A stretch of 64,000 nucleotides of DNA. Source: Betaproteobacteria bacterium (GTDB lineage: Bacteria > Pseudomonadota > Gammaproteobacteria > Burkholderiales > Casimicrobiaceae). Both the position numbers and the translations under genes were made by a program. Under the pieces are notes generated by a model, which worked only from the letters and a program-made list of their open reading frames with translations, ran no database searches and was not told where the DNA came from. Shown here in pieces: positions 8,649-19,030 of this stretch. Numbering within the stretch: the first letter of the stretch is position 1; every line of letters starts with the position of its first letter. The DNA lies in NCBI GenBank assembly GCA_016717855.1, contig JADKEV010000003.1:221405-285404 (forward strand). Direction: 5' to 3'.

Positions 8649-10571
8649 ATGACTAGGGCGAGGATCGATCACGTGACCACATTGACGGCGCCTGCCGTAA
8701 TCTCCGAGGAAGCGACGCCGACGACGCCGACCAGCAAGTTCCTGCAATGGCTGATCATGGCCGTCGCGGTGGCGATGTCGCTCTATCACATGTACGTCGC
8801 CGCGTTCGGGCCGCCCGAGGCGATCATCTTCCGCGGCACGCACCTGCTGTTCGCGTTCGCGCTGGTCTTCCTGATGTACCCGACCCGGCCCGGGCGTCCC
8901 GCCTGGCGGGCGTTCGACCTGCTGTTGCTGGTGCTGGGCGCGGGCATGGTCCTTCACATCTTCCTGGGCTACGACGCGTTCATCAACCGCATCATCTACA
9001 TCGACGACCTGACCCGCTGGGACCGGTTCTTCGCGGTGACCGGCGTGCTGGTCGTGCTCGAGGGCACGCGGCGCGTGATCGGGCTGTCGCTGCCTTTGAC
9101 AGCGATCGCGTTCCTGGTGTTCGCGGCGGGGTTCACCCGCGTGACCCCCGACGTGCTGATGGAACAGCTCTACCTGTCCACCGAGGGCATCTTCGGCTCG
9201 ACGCTCGGCGTCTCGGCCAGCTACGTGATGCTGTTCGTGCTGTTCGGCTCGTTCATGGAAAGGAGCGGCACCGGCCAGCTGTTCATGGATTTCGCGATGT
9301 CGATCACCGGGCATACGGCGGGCGGGCCGGGCAAGGTCGCCATCGTGTCCTCGAGCCTGTTCGGCACGGTTTCCGGCAGCGCGGTGGCCAACGTGATGGT
9401 CGACGGGCCGATCACGATACCGCTGATGAAGCGCACCGGCTTCCGGCCGCCGTTCGCCGCCGCGGTCGAGGCCGTCGCCTCGACGGGCGGGCAGATCATG
9501 CCGCCGGTGATGGGCGCCGCGGCGTTCGTGATGGCCGAGTTCCTGGTCGTGCCGTATGCGCAGGTCGCCGTCTGGGCGCTCGTGCCGGCGCTGTTGTATT
9601 ACATCGCCGTGTTCGTCGCCGTGCACCTCGAATCCAAGCGCTACAAGCTGGCCGGGGTCCCCCGGTCGGAGTTGCCGCGCTTCTGGGTAGTGATGGCGGT
9701 GCGGGGACACCTGTTCGTGCCGGTGTTCGTTGTGCTGGGCGGGCTGATCCTGGGTTACTCGGCGCCGCGCTGCGCGCTGGCCGGCGCGCTGGCGTGCATC
9801 CCGATCGCCCTGCTGCGGGCCACCACGCGCGAGGGCATCGGCTGGCGCAACGTGCTCGACGCGCTGGTCGACGGCGCGCGCAACACGCTTGCGGTGGCGA
9901 TGGCCTGCGCCTGCGCCGGCATCGTGATCGGCTGCGTGACCATCACCGGGCTCGGCATCACGTTCACGCAGGTGGTGATCACGCTGTCGCAGAATTCGCT
10001 CTGGGCCGCGTTGTTGCTCACCGCAATCGCGGGCATCATCCTGGGCATGGGCATGCCCACCACACCGTCGTACATCGTGATGGTCTCGCTGCTGGTGCCC
10101 GCGATCATCAAGCTGGGGGCGATCCCGCCGGCGGCGCACATGTTCGCGTTCTACTTCGCGATCCTGTCGGCGATCACGCCGCCGGTGGCGCTGGCGGTGT
10201 TCGCCGCCGCGGGACTGGCGCGCACCAGCATCTGGGACACCGGCTGGGAGGCGGTGCGGCTGGCCGCGCCGGCGTACATCATTCCGTTCATGTTCATCTA
10301 CGAGCCGTCGCTGCTGCTGATCGGCGACTGGACCACCAGCGCCACGTCGGTAGTCACCGCCATCATCGGCGTGACCGCCCTGGCTGCGGGGCTGCAGGGC
10401 TGGGTGCTGCGCGAAGCGTCGTGGTGGGAGCGCGTGCTGCTGCTCGCCGCGGCGATCCTGCTGATCAAGCCGGGCTACGTTTCCGATGCGATCGGCTTTG
10501 CGCTGCTCGCGGTGGTCATCGTCGCGCAGAAGTTATCGGCCAGGGCGGGCGTGGCACGCCGCGGCCAATAG
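8649..10571 (+). CDS. TRAP transporter fused permease subunit (DctQM-like, TAXI type)
   Basis: A 640-residue integral membrane protein. The first about 130 residues carry four hydrophobic helices like the small DctQ subunit; the rest is a DctM-like permease with many helices and the typical conserved stretches SGSAVANVMVDGPITIPLMK (about residue 245) and LGMGMPTTPSYIVM (about residue 465). Fusion of the small and large subunits is usual for TAXI-type TRAP systems, which are solute:cation symporters. The partner receptor is directly upstream. The ATG at 8649 is the first in frame; no strong ribosome site precedes it. The MDR dehydrogenase gene follows 16 bases after the stop, suggesting that the transported compound may be its substrate or a precursor. 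Confidence 0.92.
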   Translation: MTRARIDHVTTLTAPAVISEEATPTTPTSKFLQWLIMAVAVAMSLYHMYVAAFGPPEAIIFRGTHLLFAFALVFLMYPTRPGRPAWRAFDLLLLVLGAGMVLHIFLGYDAFINRIIYIDDLTRWDRFFAVTGVLVVLEGTRRVIGLSLPLTAIAFLVFAAGFTRVTPDVLMEQLYLSTEGIFGSTLGVSASYVMLFVLFGSFMERSGTGQLFMDFAMSITGHTAGGPGKVAIVSSSLFGTVSGSAVANVMVDGPITIPLMKRTGFRPPFAAAVEAVASTGGQIMPPVMGAAAFVMAEFLVVPYAQVAVWALVPALLYYIAVFVAVHLESKRYKLAGVPRSELPRFWVVMAVRGHLFVPVFVVLGGLILGYSAPRCALAGALACIPIALLRATTREGIGWRNVLDALVDGARNTLAVAMACACAGIVIGCVTITGLGITFTQVVITLSQNSLWAALLLTAIAGIILGMGMPTTPSYIVMVSLLVPAIIKLGAIPPAAHMFAFYFAILSAITPPVALAVFAAAGLARTSIWDTGWEAVRLAAPAYIIPFMFIYEPSLLLIGDWTTSATSVVTAIIGVTALAAGLQGWVLREASWWERVLLLAAAILLIKPGYVSDAIGFALLAVVIVAQKLSARAGVARRGQ

Positions 10572-10587
10572 TAGAGGAGAGTCGACG

Positions 10588-11601
10588 ATGCGCGTATTCC
10601 AGATCGAAGGCGATTGGGGCATGGCCAACCTCAGGCTGGCGGAGCGGCCGCAGCCCGAGCCCGGGCCCGGCGAAGTGCTGGTGCGGATGAAGGCATCGTC
10701 GCTGAACTACCGCGACCTCGTCGTTCCCGACCGCGGCTACGGCCGCTACACCGGCACGCTGCCGCTGATCCCGGTGTCGGACGGCGTGGGCGAGGTCGCG
10801 GCGGTCGGTCCCGACGTGCGCCGCGTGGGGCCAGGCGATCGCGTCTGCCCCACGTACTTCCAGAACTGGATCTGTGGCGAGCCGGACCTGGAGCGCCTGA
10901 CCGGATCGCTGGGCGGCCCGATCGACGGCACGATGGCCGAGTACATGTGCCTGCCCGAGGACGGCGTGGTCAAGGCGCCGGCACACCTGACCGACCTCGA
11001 GGCGGCAACGCTGCCGTGCGCCGCGCTCACCGCGTGGAGCGCGCTGGTCACCCGTTCCAATACCCGGCCCGGCGACCGCGTGCTGGTCCAGGGCTGCGGC
11101 GGCGTCGCGCTGTTCGCGGTGGCGTTCGCCAAGGTCCTCGGCGCGCACGTCACAGTGATCACCTCCAGCGACGAGCGCGTCGCGCGCGTCAAGGCGATGG
11201 GCGCCGACGCGACGATCAACTACCGCGCCGTCCCCGAGTGGGCGAAGGCGACGCAGGCGATCACCGGCGGGCAGGGCTACGACCTGATCCTCGAACTGGG
11301 CGGCGAGAAGACGCTGCCGCAGTCGCTGCGCTGCGTCCGGCCGGGCGGCACGCTGGCGATGATCGGCGTGCTCTCGGGCAGCACGATGACGACGCCGCTG
11401 GGGTTGATCGTCACCCGCCAGGTGCGGCTGCAGGGCGTGACGGTGGGCAATCGCGACGGCTTCGAGGCGATGCTGCGGGCCATCGAGCAACACCGGATCA
11501 AGCCGGTCGTGGACCGCGTGTTCGCGTTCGGGGAATTGAAGGAGGCATTGGCCTATCTGAAGAGCGGCGCCCAGTTCGGGAAGATCTGCATCGCGCATTG
11601 A
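10588..11601 (+). CDS. Zinc-type alcohol dehydrogenase-like protein (MDR superfamily, NAD(P)-dependent)
   Basis: The ATG at 10588 follows GTAGAGGAGAGTCGACG, with the GAGGAG core as ribosome site. The 337-residue product is a medium-chain dehydrogenase/reductase: an N-terminal GroES-like domain (SLNYRDLVVPDRGYG near residue 35; VSDGVGEVAAVGPDV) and a Rossmann domain (VLVQGCGGVALFAVAFAKVLGA near residue 160). Typical catalytic zinc ligands are not all apparent (SLNYRD rather than a cysteine at the first position), which points to the zinc-independent quinone-reductase-like branch. A cytoplasmic NAD(P)H-dependent oxidoreductase is expected; the substrate is unknown. It is the third gene of the TAXI-TRAP run and is convergent with the IPTL-CTERM gene. 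Confidence 0.85.
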   Translation: MRVFQIEGDWGMANLRLAERPQPEPGPGEVLVRMKASSLNYRDLVVPDRGYGRYTGTLPLIPVSDGVGEVAAVGPDVRRVGPGDRVCPTYFQNWICGEPDLERLTGSLGGPIDGTMAEYMCLPEDGVVKAPAHLTDLEAATLPCAALTAWSALVTRSNTRPGDRVLVQGCGGVALFAVAFAKVLGAHVTVITSSDERVARVKAMGADATINYRAVPEWAKATQAITGGQGYDLILELGGEKTLPQSLRCVRPGGTLAMIGVLSGSTMTTPLGLIVTRQVRLQGVTVGNRDGFEAMLRAIEQHRIKPVVDRVFAFGELKEALAYLKSGAQFGKICIAH

Positions 11602-11745
11602 AGGCCCGGCGGCGGCTGCTTGCGGCGCAACGTACGTTGCAGGGCCGATTCCTGCCAGCGCCGGTCCGCCGCAGGCGCTGGGGTCGGCGCGATACGGACA
11701 AGAACCCCGCGACGCAGGCACGGTTCCGGGAGCCGCGCAGAGGGT

Positions 11746-12513
11746 CTAGCTGACCTTCCTCCGGCGCAGTCCACCGATCGCGAGTGCCGTCACCAGCACT
11801 GCCAAGCCGATCAAGCCCCATTCGCTCAGAGTCGGTACATCGACGTGGCGCACCACCACGACCTGCGGGGTTGCGGCGACCTGGAGGATGTTGAGAAACA
11901 GATCGCCATTTGGCGTACCCGCGGTTGGGCCGAAGACGTTATGGTCGATGCGGTCGCCGAAAGCGATCACGTAGCCGGCGCCGATTTGTTGATAGTTGAC
12001 AAAGCTGCCGGCAACCACGGTCCCGCCGGAAATGAAGTTGCCCGGCGATGTGGTGATGGTCTGGCCGACGATGTTGGTGGGACCGCTGGTGAACGGACCC
12101 GCTGGAAAGGGTGCGGCGACAGGATTGGTGCCTGCGAAGTTCAGCGTGGAACCAAGGGCGGAAAAGATGCTGTTCGCCCCCGCGACGCCGCTTGCAGACG
12201 AATTCGTGAACACCAGCAGGATGCCGCCGGCATTGACGAATCCCGACAAATCGCTCATCTCGCCGGCGGACGGAGTCACCGTCGCCTCGCCGATCACGAA
12301 CACACCATCACCGGCCAATTCGGCCGGCGTGATCGCCGCATCCGCCCTGACGGTATGACCGGCGGCAACGACCGCGCCCCGCAGCGCGGACATGTCGGAG
12401 TTGTTCCATGATCTGTTGCTGCCGTTCCAGTTTCCGACAACGGTTGCTTCCGCCGCGCCGGCCAATGCCACCGCCATCAACATCCCCAACGCCAGCCCAA
12501 GTCGCACTTTCAT
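11746..12513 (-). CDS. Exported protein with IPTL-CTERM sorting tail
   Basis: A 255-residue protein with a clear signal peptide (ALGMLMAVALAGAAEA) and a C-terminal tripartite tail: VPTLSEWGLIGLA (a variant of the IPTL motif followed by E-W-G), a hydrophobic segment and a final basic cluster RRRK. This is the IPTL-CTERM class of the PEP-CTERM-like sorting signals, thought to be recognised by an exosortase-type membrane enzyme. The central region (YVIAFGDRIDHNVFG; GGILLVFTNSS) resembles proteins that recur with such tails but has no known enzymatic motif. The product is probably exported and transiently anchored, then placed on the surface. A second protein with the same tail type lies at 53856-58118. 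A 2 x 40-bp direct repeat precedes its start codon. Confidence 0.8.
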   Translation of the reverse strand: MKVRLGLALGMLMAVALAGAAEATVVGNWNGSNRSWNNSDMSALRGAVVAAGHTVRADAAITPAELAGDGVFVIGEATVTPSAGEMSDLSGFVNAGGILLVFTNSSASGVAGANSIFSALGSTLNFAGTNPVAAPFPAGPFTSGPTNIVGQTITTSPGNFISGGTVVAGSFVNYQQIGAGYVIAFGDRIDHNVFGPTAGTPNGDLFLNILQVAATPQVVVVRHVDVPTLSEWGLIGLAVLVTALAIGGLRRRKVS

Positions 12514-12522
12514 GATTTCCCC

Positions 12523-12602
12523 GATTGTCTAGAAGTACACTTCTTATAGGTTGGGTTCGGCAGATTGTCAAGAAGTACTCGCCTTATAGGTTGGGTTCGG
12601 CA
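12523..12602. repeat. Tandem direct repeat, 2 x 40 bp, upstream of the IPTL-CTERM gene
   Basis: Two adjacent 40-base units at 12523-12562 and 12563-12602 share GATTGTC, AGAAGTAC and CTTATAGGTTGGGTTCGGCA. In the first unit AGAAGTACACTTCT (12531-12544) is a perfect 6-bp-arm palindrome around AC; in the second it is degraded. The array lies between the start of the IPTL-CTERM gene (12513) and the end of putA (12654), so it could hold the promoter or an operator of the minus-strand gene. The GTTGGGTT part also resembles one end of a REP-like palindrome family. Confidence 0.75.
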
Positions 12603-12653
12603 AATGGACCTTGCGCTGGATCAACAGTATGTCCGGTGGCTCGCCAGCTGAAC

Positions 12654-15600
12654 TCAGGGCACCAGCGTCATCAGGCTGGCGTTGCCGCCCGCCGCCGCGG
12701 TGTTGACGCTGAGCGAGCGCTCGACGACCAGTCGGTGCAACGGATAGCGGCCGTCGCGGTCCGCTTCGATCACGGGGATCAGCGCGCCGTCGCGCGCGGC
12801 GAACTCGCGGCGGAGCTTCGCGATCGCGGCAGGGCCCCCGGCGGCGAGCAGCAGCGAAACTTGTTCGCGGCGCAAGTCCGCAGCCAGCCGGGTGCGCGCT
12901 CGCACGGCCGCGGGCAGTTGCGGCAGCAGTGCCGCCGCGGTGTCGGTATTCGCGACAGCGACGTTGTTGCCGGTCGCCAGCGCCGCTGCGATCTGGTCCA
13001 GCAACTGCGCTTCGGTTCCGGCGCTGCACCCAAGGCGGCCGCGCGCGGCGAAGCGCAGCGTGTTGACTTCGCCGGTGGGGCCGGGCAGGGGCACGCTGAC
13101 ATCGAGCAACGTTGCCGCCCGGTTCGCGCGGCAGGTCGCCGCGAGGCTGCCGCGTCCGGATGCCGTCGCCCATTCCTCGAGCGCGGCCAGCGCGGCCAGC
13201 GACGGCGATGACCAGGGCGCCTGATTCTCCAGCAATGCCGCGGGCACCGCGATGGGCGCCCGGACCAGCCGCTGCAGATAGAGCGGTCCGCCCGCCTTCG
13301 GCCCGGTGCCGGACTTGCCCTCGCCGCCGAACGGCTGCACGCCGACCACCGCGCCTACGATGTTCCGGTTCACGTAGACATTGCCGGCGCGCGCGCGCGA
13401 CACCACCAGGGCTATCGTCTCGTCGATGCGGCTGTGCACGCCCAGCGTGAGCCCGTAACCGGTGGCGTTGATGTCCTCGAGCAGCCGTTCGAGGTTTTCG
13501 CGCCGGTAGCGCACGACGTGCAGCACCGGACCGAACACCTCGCGCTCGAGTTCCGCGATCGACTGCAGTTCGATCAGCGCCGGCGCGACGAACGTGCCGG
13601 CGCGGCACTCTTCGGGCAGCGGCAGCTGCAGGATCGTGTGGCCGGCCGCGCGCATCCGGCCGATGTGCGCTTCGAGCCCGGCCTGCGCGGCCGCGTCGAT
13701 CACCGGCCCGACGTCGGTCGCCAGCAGCGCCGGCCGCCCGATCCGCAATTCGGCCATCGCCGCGCGCAGCAGCGCGAGCAGATGGCCGGCGAACTCCTCC
13801 TGCACGCACAGCACCCGCAACGCCGAGCAGCGCTGCCCCGCGCTGTCGAATGCCGAACCGAGCGCATCGGCGACGACCTGCTCGGGCAGCGCCGACGAAT
13901 CGACGATCATCGCGTTCTGGCCTCCGGTTTCGGCGATCAGCACGATCTCCTCGCCGGCGCCCGTGCGCGCGGCGAGGGCGCGCTGGATCAATTGCGCGAC
14001 TTCGGTCGAACCGGTGAAGATGACGCCCTTGACACGTCCGTCGGCGGTGAGCGCCGCGCCGACGGTCTCGCCCGCGCCGGGCAGCAATTGCAGCGCGGCG
14101 CGCGGGACGCCGGCTTCGTGGAACAACCGCACCGCGAACGCCGCGATCAGCGGCGTCTGCTCGGCCGGCTTGGCCAGCACCGGGTTGCCGGCCGCCAGCG
14201 CCGCCGCGACCTCGCCGGTGAAGATCGCCAGCGGGAAATTCCACGGGCTGATGCAGGCCACCGGCCCGAGCGGTTCGACGTCGCGCCCGGCAAGATGCAG
14301 CCGCGCCTGTTGCGCGTAGTAGCGGCAGAAATCCACCGCCTCGCGCACTTCGGCCACCGCGTTGGGCCAGCTCTTGCCCGCTTCACGGATGCACAGGCTG
14401 ATCAGTTCCGGCGTGTGCGCCTCCAGCAGCGCCGCGGCGCCCTCGAGCAGCGCCGCGCGCTCAGGTGCCGGCACCTGCGCCCAGGCGGGCGCGAACGCCG
14501 CTGCCGCCGCCAGCGCCGCGTCGACGTCGGCCTGCGTGGCCGCGACGACGGTGCCGACGACGTCGGCGCGATCAGCGGGATTCGTGACAGCCGCGGCTTG
14601 GCTGCCCGCGCCGGCAGCGGCAACGCCAGCGTCAGCGGCGCTGGCGTCAACGCCCGCTGGCGCCACGCGACGTGCGTCACCGTCCGTGATGCCATCGCGC
14701 CCAGCGAGCAGCGGCGCCGCCGCCCACGTCTTGCGCGCCAGCCGCGCGAGGTCCTGCGTGAGCAGCGCCAGCGTCGCTTCGTTCGACAAGTCGACGCCGC
14801 GCGCATTGACCCGGCCGGGTCCGTAGAGATCGCGGGGCAGCGGAATCTGCGGGTGCGGCAGCGCGCCCGCACGCGCCACCTGTTCCACCGGATCGGCGAT
14901 CAGTTCGTCGATGCCCACGGATTCGTCGACGATGCGGTTGACGAACGAACTGTTGGCGCCGTTCTCCAGCAGCCGCCGGACCAGGTAGGGCAGCAGCGTC
15001 TCGTGGCTGCCCACCGGCGCGTAGATGCGGCAGGGCAGGCCCAACCCGTCCGCTCCGACGATCTGGTCGTAGAGCGTCTCGCCCATGCCGTGCAGGCACT
15101 GGAACTCGTAGTCGCCGGCGCCCATGTCCACTGCCATCTGGTGGACGAACGACAGGCTGTGCGCGTTGTGCGTGGCGAATTGCGGGTAGATGGCGGCGCC
15201 GGCCGCGAGCAGTTGTTGCGCGCAGGCGAGGTAGGCGACGTCGGTGTGCGCCTTGCGCGTGTAGACCGGATAGCCGTCCTGGCCATCGACCTGCGCGCGC
15301 TTGATCTCGCTGTCCCAGTACGCGCCCTTGACCAGCCGGATCATCAGCCGGCGGCCGCTGCGCCGCGCGAGATCGACCAGGTAGTCGATGACCCGCGGGC
15401 AGCGCTTCTGGTACGCCTGGACGACCACGCCGAGGCCGTTCCAGTCCGCCAGTTCCGGGTCCAGCGCCAGCACTTCGATCAGGTCGAGCGACAGGTCGAG
15501 CCGGTCCGCTTCCTCGGCGTCGATGTTGAAGCTGATGTCGTAGCCCCTGGCCAGCAGCATCAGCTCCCGCAGGCGCGGCAGCAGTTCGCCGAGGACGCGC

Positions 15601-16394
15601 TCCCGTTGCGCGCGCGTGAAGCGGGGATGCAGCGCCGAGAGCTTGACCGAGATGCCGGGACCCCGGTATACGCCGCGCCCGGCGTTCGCGTGGCCGATCG
15701 CGTGGATCGCCCCGGCGTAGCTGGCCGCGTAGCGTTCGGCATCGGCGGCGGTCAGCGCGGCTTCGCCCAGCATGTCGTACGAATAGGTATAGCCGCGGGC
15801 TTCCTGATCGCGGCTTTGTTTGAGCGCCGAGGCGATGTCTTCGCCGGTCACGAACTGCCGGCCGAGCAGCCGCATCGCCAGCCCCACGCCCTTGCGGATC
15901 AGCGGCTCGCCGCCCCTGGCGATCAAGCGCGCCAGCGCATTGCTCATGCCGGTCTCGCTGGCGGTCGCCGTGAGCTTGCCGGTGATCAGCAAGCCCCAGC
16001 TCGCCGCATTGACGAACAGCGACGGACTGTTGCCGATATGCGCGCGCCAGTCGCCGCCGCCGATCTTGTCGCGGATCAGCCGGTCGACGGTCGCCGCATC
16101 CGGAATCCGCAGCATCGCCTCCGCCAGGCACATCAGCGCCACGCCTTCCTGGCTGGACAGCGAGAATTCCTGCATCAGGTTGTCGACGCCGCTGGCATTG
16201 GACCGGCTCTCGCGCAGCGCGACGACCAGGCCCCGCGCGCGTTCGCGCACGGCGCCGAGGCTGGCGGCGGACAAGCGGAGTCGCGCGACGAGTTCGCGCA
16301 CCAGCGCGGTCTCGTCGGTGCGATACGCGGCGGTGATGGCCTGCCGCAGCGTCTGCCCGGCTTGAGGGTCGTGCATCGGGGGTCGAGTGTTCAT
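12654..16394 (-). CDS. putA: Bifunctional proline dehydrogenase / L-glutamate gamma-semialdehyde dehydrogenase
   Basis: A 1246-residue enzyme from an ATG at 16394 (an in-frame TTG lies two codons upstream). It oxidises proline to P5C with FAD and then glutamate semialdehyde to glutamate with NAD+, feeding electrons to quinone. Residues about 170-480 form the proline dehydrogenase barrel (RLVKGAYWDSEIKRAQ; YAPVGSHETLLPYLVRRL). Residues about 590-1030 form the aldehyde dehydrogenase (ISPWNFPLAIFTGEVAAAL; VIFTGSTEVAQLI; the catalytic cysteine in SAGQRCSALRVL). A C-terminal ALDH-like domain follows (about 1050-1240). The N-terminus lacks the ribbon-helix-helix DNA-binding domain of autoregulating PutA, so this is the enzyme-only long form. 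It is divergent from the damaged DUF3422 gene. Confidence 0.95.
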   Translation of the reverse strand: MNTRPPMHDPQAGQTLRQAITAAYRTDETALVRELVARLRLSAASLGAVRERARGLVVALRESRSNASGVDNLMQEFSLSSQEGVALMCLAEAMLRIPDAATVDRLIRDKIGGGDWRAHIGNSPSLFVNAASWGLLITGKLTATASETGMSNALARLIARGGEPLIRKGVGLAMRLLGRQFVTGEDIASALKQSRDQEARGYTYSYDMLGEAALTAADAERYAASYAGAIHAIGHANAGRGVYRGPGISVKLSALHPRFTRAQRERVLGELLPRLRELMLLARGYDISFNIDAEEADRLDLSLDLIEVLALDPELADWNGLGVVVQAYQKRCPRVIDYLVDLARRSGRRLMIRLVKGAYWDSEIKRAQVDGQDGYPVYTRKAHTDVAYLACAQQLLAAGAAIYPQFATHNAHSLSFVHQMAVDMGAGDYEFQCLHGMGETLYDQIVGADGLGLPCRIYAPVGSHETLLPYLVRRLLENGANSSFVNRIVDESVGIDELIADPVEQVARAGALPHPQIPLPRDLYGPGRVNARGVDLSNEATLALLTQDLARLARKTWAAAPLLAGRDGITDGDARRVAPAGVDASAADAGVAAAGAGSQAAAVTNPADRADVVGTVVAATQADVDAALAAAAAFAPAWAQVPAPERAALLEGAAALLEAHTPELISLCIREAGKSWPNAVAEVREAVDFCRYYAQQARLHLAGRDVEPLGPVACISPWNFPLAIFTGEVAAALAAGNPVLAKPAEQTPLIAAFAVRLFHEAGVPRAALQLLPGAGETVGAALTADGRVKGVIFTGSTEVAQLIQRALAARTGAGEEIVLIAETGGQNAMIVDSSALPEQVVADALGSAFDSAGQRCSALRVLCVQEEFAGHLLALLRAAMAELRIGRPALLATDVGPVIDAAAQAGLEAHIGRMRAAGHTILQLPLPEECRAGTFVAPALIELQSIAELEREVFGPVLHVVRYRRENLERLLEDINATGYGLTLGVHSRIDETIALVVSRARAGNVYVNRNIVGAVVGVQPFGGEGKSGTGPKAGGPLYLQRLVRAPIAVPAALLENQAPWSSPSLAALAALEEWATASGRGSLAATCRANRAATLLDVSVPLPGPTGEVNTLRFAARGRLGCSAGTEAQLLDQIAAALATGNNVAVANTDTAAALLPQLPAAVRARTRLAADLRREQVSLLLAAGGPAAIAKLRREFAARDGALIPVIEADRDGRYPLHRLVVERSLSVNTAAAGGNASLMTLVP

Positions 16395-16487
16395 AGTCAA
16401 GGGCGGGCGCCGCGGCGAGTGCTGCCGCAGCCATTGCGGCGAGACTGCGTGCGCCGGCTATCATCACACATCGCGCGCCGGAGGGAA

Positions 16488-17452
<965 letters not shown>

Positions 17453-17472
<20 letters not shown>

Positions 17473-17544
17473 TCACGCGCTTGCCCTTCAGGCTGTGAAC
17501 GCGACGCCGGCGAACGCGACTTCGGGGATCGGTTTGATGGTCAT
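17453..17544 (-). pseudogene. 5' fragment of a short-chain dehydrogenase gene, cut at a C run
   Basis: On the minus strand an ATG at 17544 begins MTIKPIPEVAFAGVAF and, after a one-base shift, continues SLKGKRVITGG, which matches the start of an SDR (SLKGKRVxVTGG, beginning of the NAD-binding TGxxxGxG motif). It stops at a run of eight C (17453-17460), immediately after which the plus strand is DUF3422 3' sequence. Only about 30 residues remain, so no function can be given. The junction looks like two unrelated gene ends joined at a homopolymer. Confidence 0.45.
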
Positions 17545-17601
17545 GGCGGGATCATGCGGCAAGGGCCGCTTGGCGGGGCGGCATGGCTCTGACAAGCGAG
17601 T

Positions 17602-18540
17602 TCATCGCGCGGGAACGGAGCGCGGCCTGGCGGCAGGCGCGCGGGCGGCGCGGCCCTGGGCCACGAAAAGGCCGGGCTCGGCTTCCACCGTCGCGCGGAT
17701 GAAGTCCCAGATCGCGCGGATCCGGCGCAGCCGGTACCAGTCCGCGTGGGTCACCAGCCAGAAGGTCCGTTTCCAGACGACTTCCCGCGGCAGCAGCGGG
17801 ACCAGCCCGGTGCCCCGCGCGAGGTAATGCGCCAGCACGCCGACACCCAGCCCGGCGCGGATCGCGGCGACCTGCGCGAGCATGCCGGACGAGGCGATGC
17901 GCAAGCGGAATGCGGGCAGGATCTCGTCGAGATAATGCAATTGCTGGCTGAGCAGCATTTCGTCGATGTAGCCGACGAGATTGTGCTCGCCGAGCTGGGG
18001 AATCGTGCGTATAGGTCCGTGCTGCTTCAGGTAATCCTTCGACGCGAACAGGCCATAGGTGAAGTCGGTGAGGCGCGCCGAGATGTAGCGCCCCTGCTCG
18101 GGCGGGTCGAGCGTGACCAGGATGTCCGCCTCGCGCGCGGCGAGGCTGGGAAAGCGCGGCAGCGTCAGCAACTCGACGTCGAGGTCGGGGTGGGCATCGA
18201 GCAGCCGCGCGAGCCGGGGCGTCAGGACGACCGTGCCGAAGCCTTCCGGCGTGCCGATGCGCACGATGCCGCTGACCCGCACGCCTTGCCCCAGCGCTTC
18301 CTCGCGCAGCAGGCCGATATTGTTCTCGATCGTTTCGGCGTGCGCGAACAGTCGCTGCCCGGCCTCGGTCAACTCGTAGCCGGCGGCCGTCGATTCGAAC
18401 AGCCGGCAGCCGAGCACGGCCTCGAACTGCTCGATCCTCCTGGCGACCGTCGTGTGGTCGACGCCCAGCTTGCGCCCCGCCTGGCTCAGCCGCTTCCACC
18501 GGGCCAGCTCGAGAAAGAACCGCAGGTCGTCCCAGTTCAT
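17602..18540 (-). CDS. LysR family transcriptional regulator
   Basis: A 312-residue protein with an N-terminal winged helix-turn-helix: MNWDDLRFFLELARWKRLS, then QAGRKLGVDHTTVARRIEQFE (about residues 20-42), followed by LGCRLFESTAAGYELTEAGQ. The effector-binding domain occupies about residues 90-295 (VRIGTPEGFGTVVLTPRL at its start). The VDHTTVARRI recognition helix is of the subgroup with a histidine-threonine pair common in small-substrate LysR proteins of Burkholderiales. It likely regulates a neighbouring gene; the adjacent cut SDR fragment at 17453-17544 runs in the same direction, while the SDR at 19031 is divergent beyond a REPIN-like repeat. The final 20 residues are an alanine/arginine-rich extension. 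The effector is unknown. Confidence 0.9.
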   Translation of the reverse strand: MNWDDLRFFLELARWKRLSQAGRKLGVDHTTVARRIEQFEAVLGCRLFESTAAGYELTEAGQRLFAHAETIENNIGLLREEALGQGVRVSGIVRIGTPEGFGTVVLTPRLARLLDAHPDLDVELLTLPRFPSLAAREADILVTLDPPEQGRYISARLTDFTYGLFASKDYLKQHGPIRTIPQLGEHNLVGYIDEMLLSQQLHYLDEILPAFRLRIASSGMLAQVAAIRAGLGVGVLAHYLARGTGLVPLLPREVVWKRTFWLVTHADWYRLRRIRAIWDFIRATVEAEPGLFVAQGRAARAPAARPRSVPAR

Positions 18541-18781
18541 CGGTCGTCGTGGATTTTTGCACAGTCGATGCGCTTGAATACCCCAACTGCCGGCCGTTGT
18601 CCAGCGCTAACATCCGGCGCAGACAGGGGCGGCCGCCGCGGCGACGCAACCGCGGGGGCCATCGGCGTCCCCAACTGGAATCTGCCTGCTTCGCCTTTGG
18701 TTGCGCTGCCGCGCTTCCGGTCCGCCGGATGCGCGGCAGTTTTTTCTGTGTGCTGTGCCAGCAGCGACGTACGCTCGCAGT

Positions 18782-18921
18782 GGATGGGTGGAGCGCAGCG
18801 ATACCCATCATGGCGACAACGCACGCAACGGCCAAAGACGGCAGAGAATTCCGTCCTGGCGACATCGGAGCCACCCGCTCCGAATGGCACGATGGGTATC
18901 GCTGCGCTCCACCCATCCTAC
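18782..18921. repeat. REPIN-like element 1: inverted pair of 31-bp REP-like palindromes
   Basis: The left unit (18782-18809) begins GGATGGGTGGAGCGCAGCG and ends ATACCCATC; the right unit (18891-18921) is its inverted copy ending CATCCTAC. Each unit is itself an imperfect hairpin (GATGGGT against ACCCATC). The pair spans 140 bp with about 81 bp between. It lies in the gene-free stretch 18541-19030 between the LysR gene and the SDR gene; apart from this element I see no coding potential there. Confidence 0.8.
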
Positions 18922-19030
18922 AGGCTACAGGTGTCGATGCGTCAAGGTGCTACGATGAATTTCCGGCCCGTGTTGACAGAGCCGGCGATGCTTCATATCG
19001 TGGCGACAGGGGTCAGCGAAAGGGGCAGTG

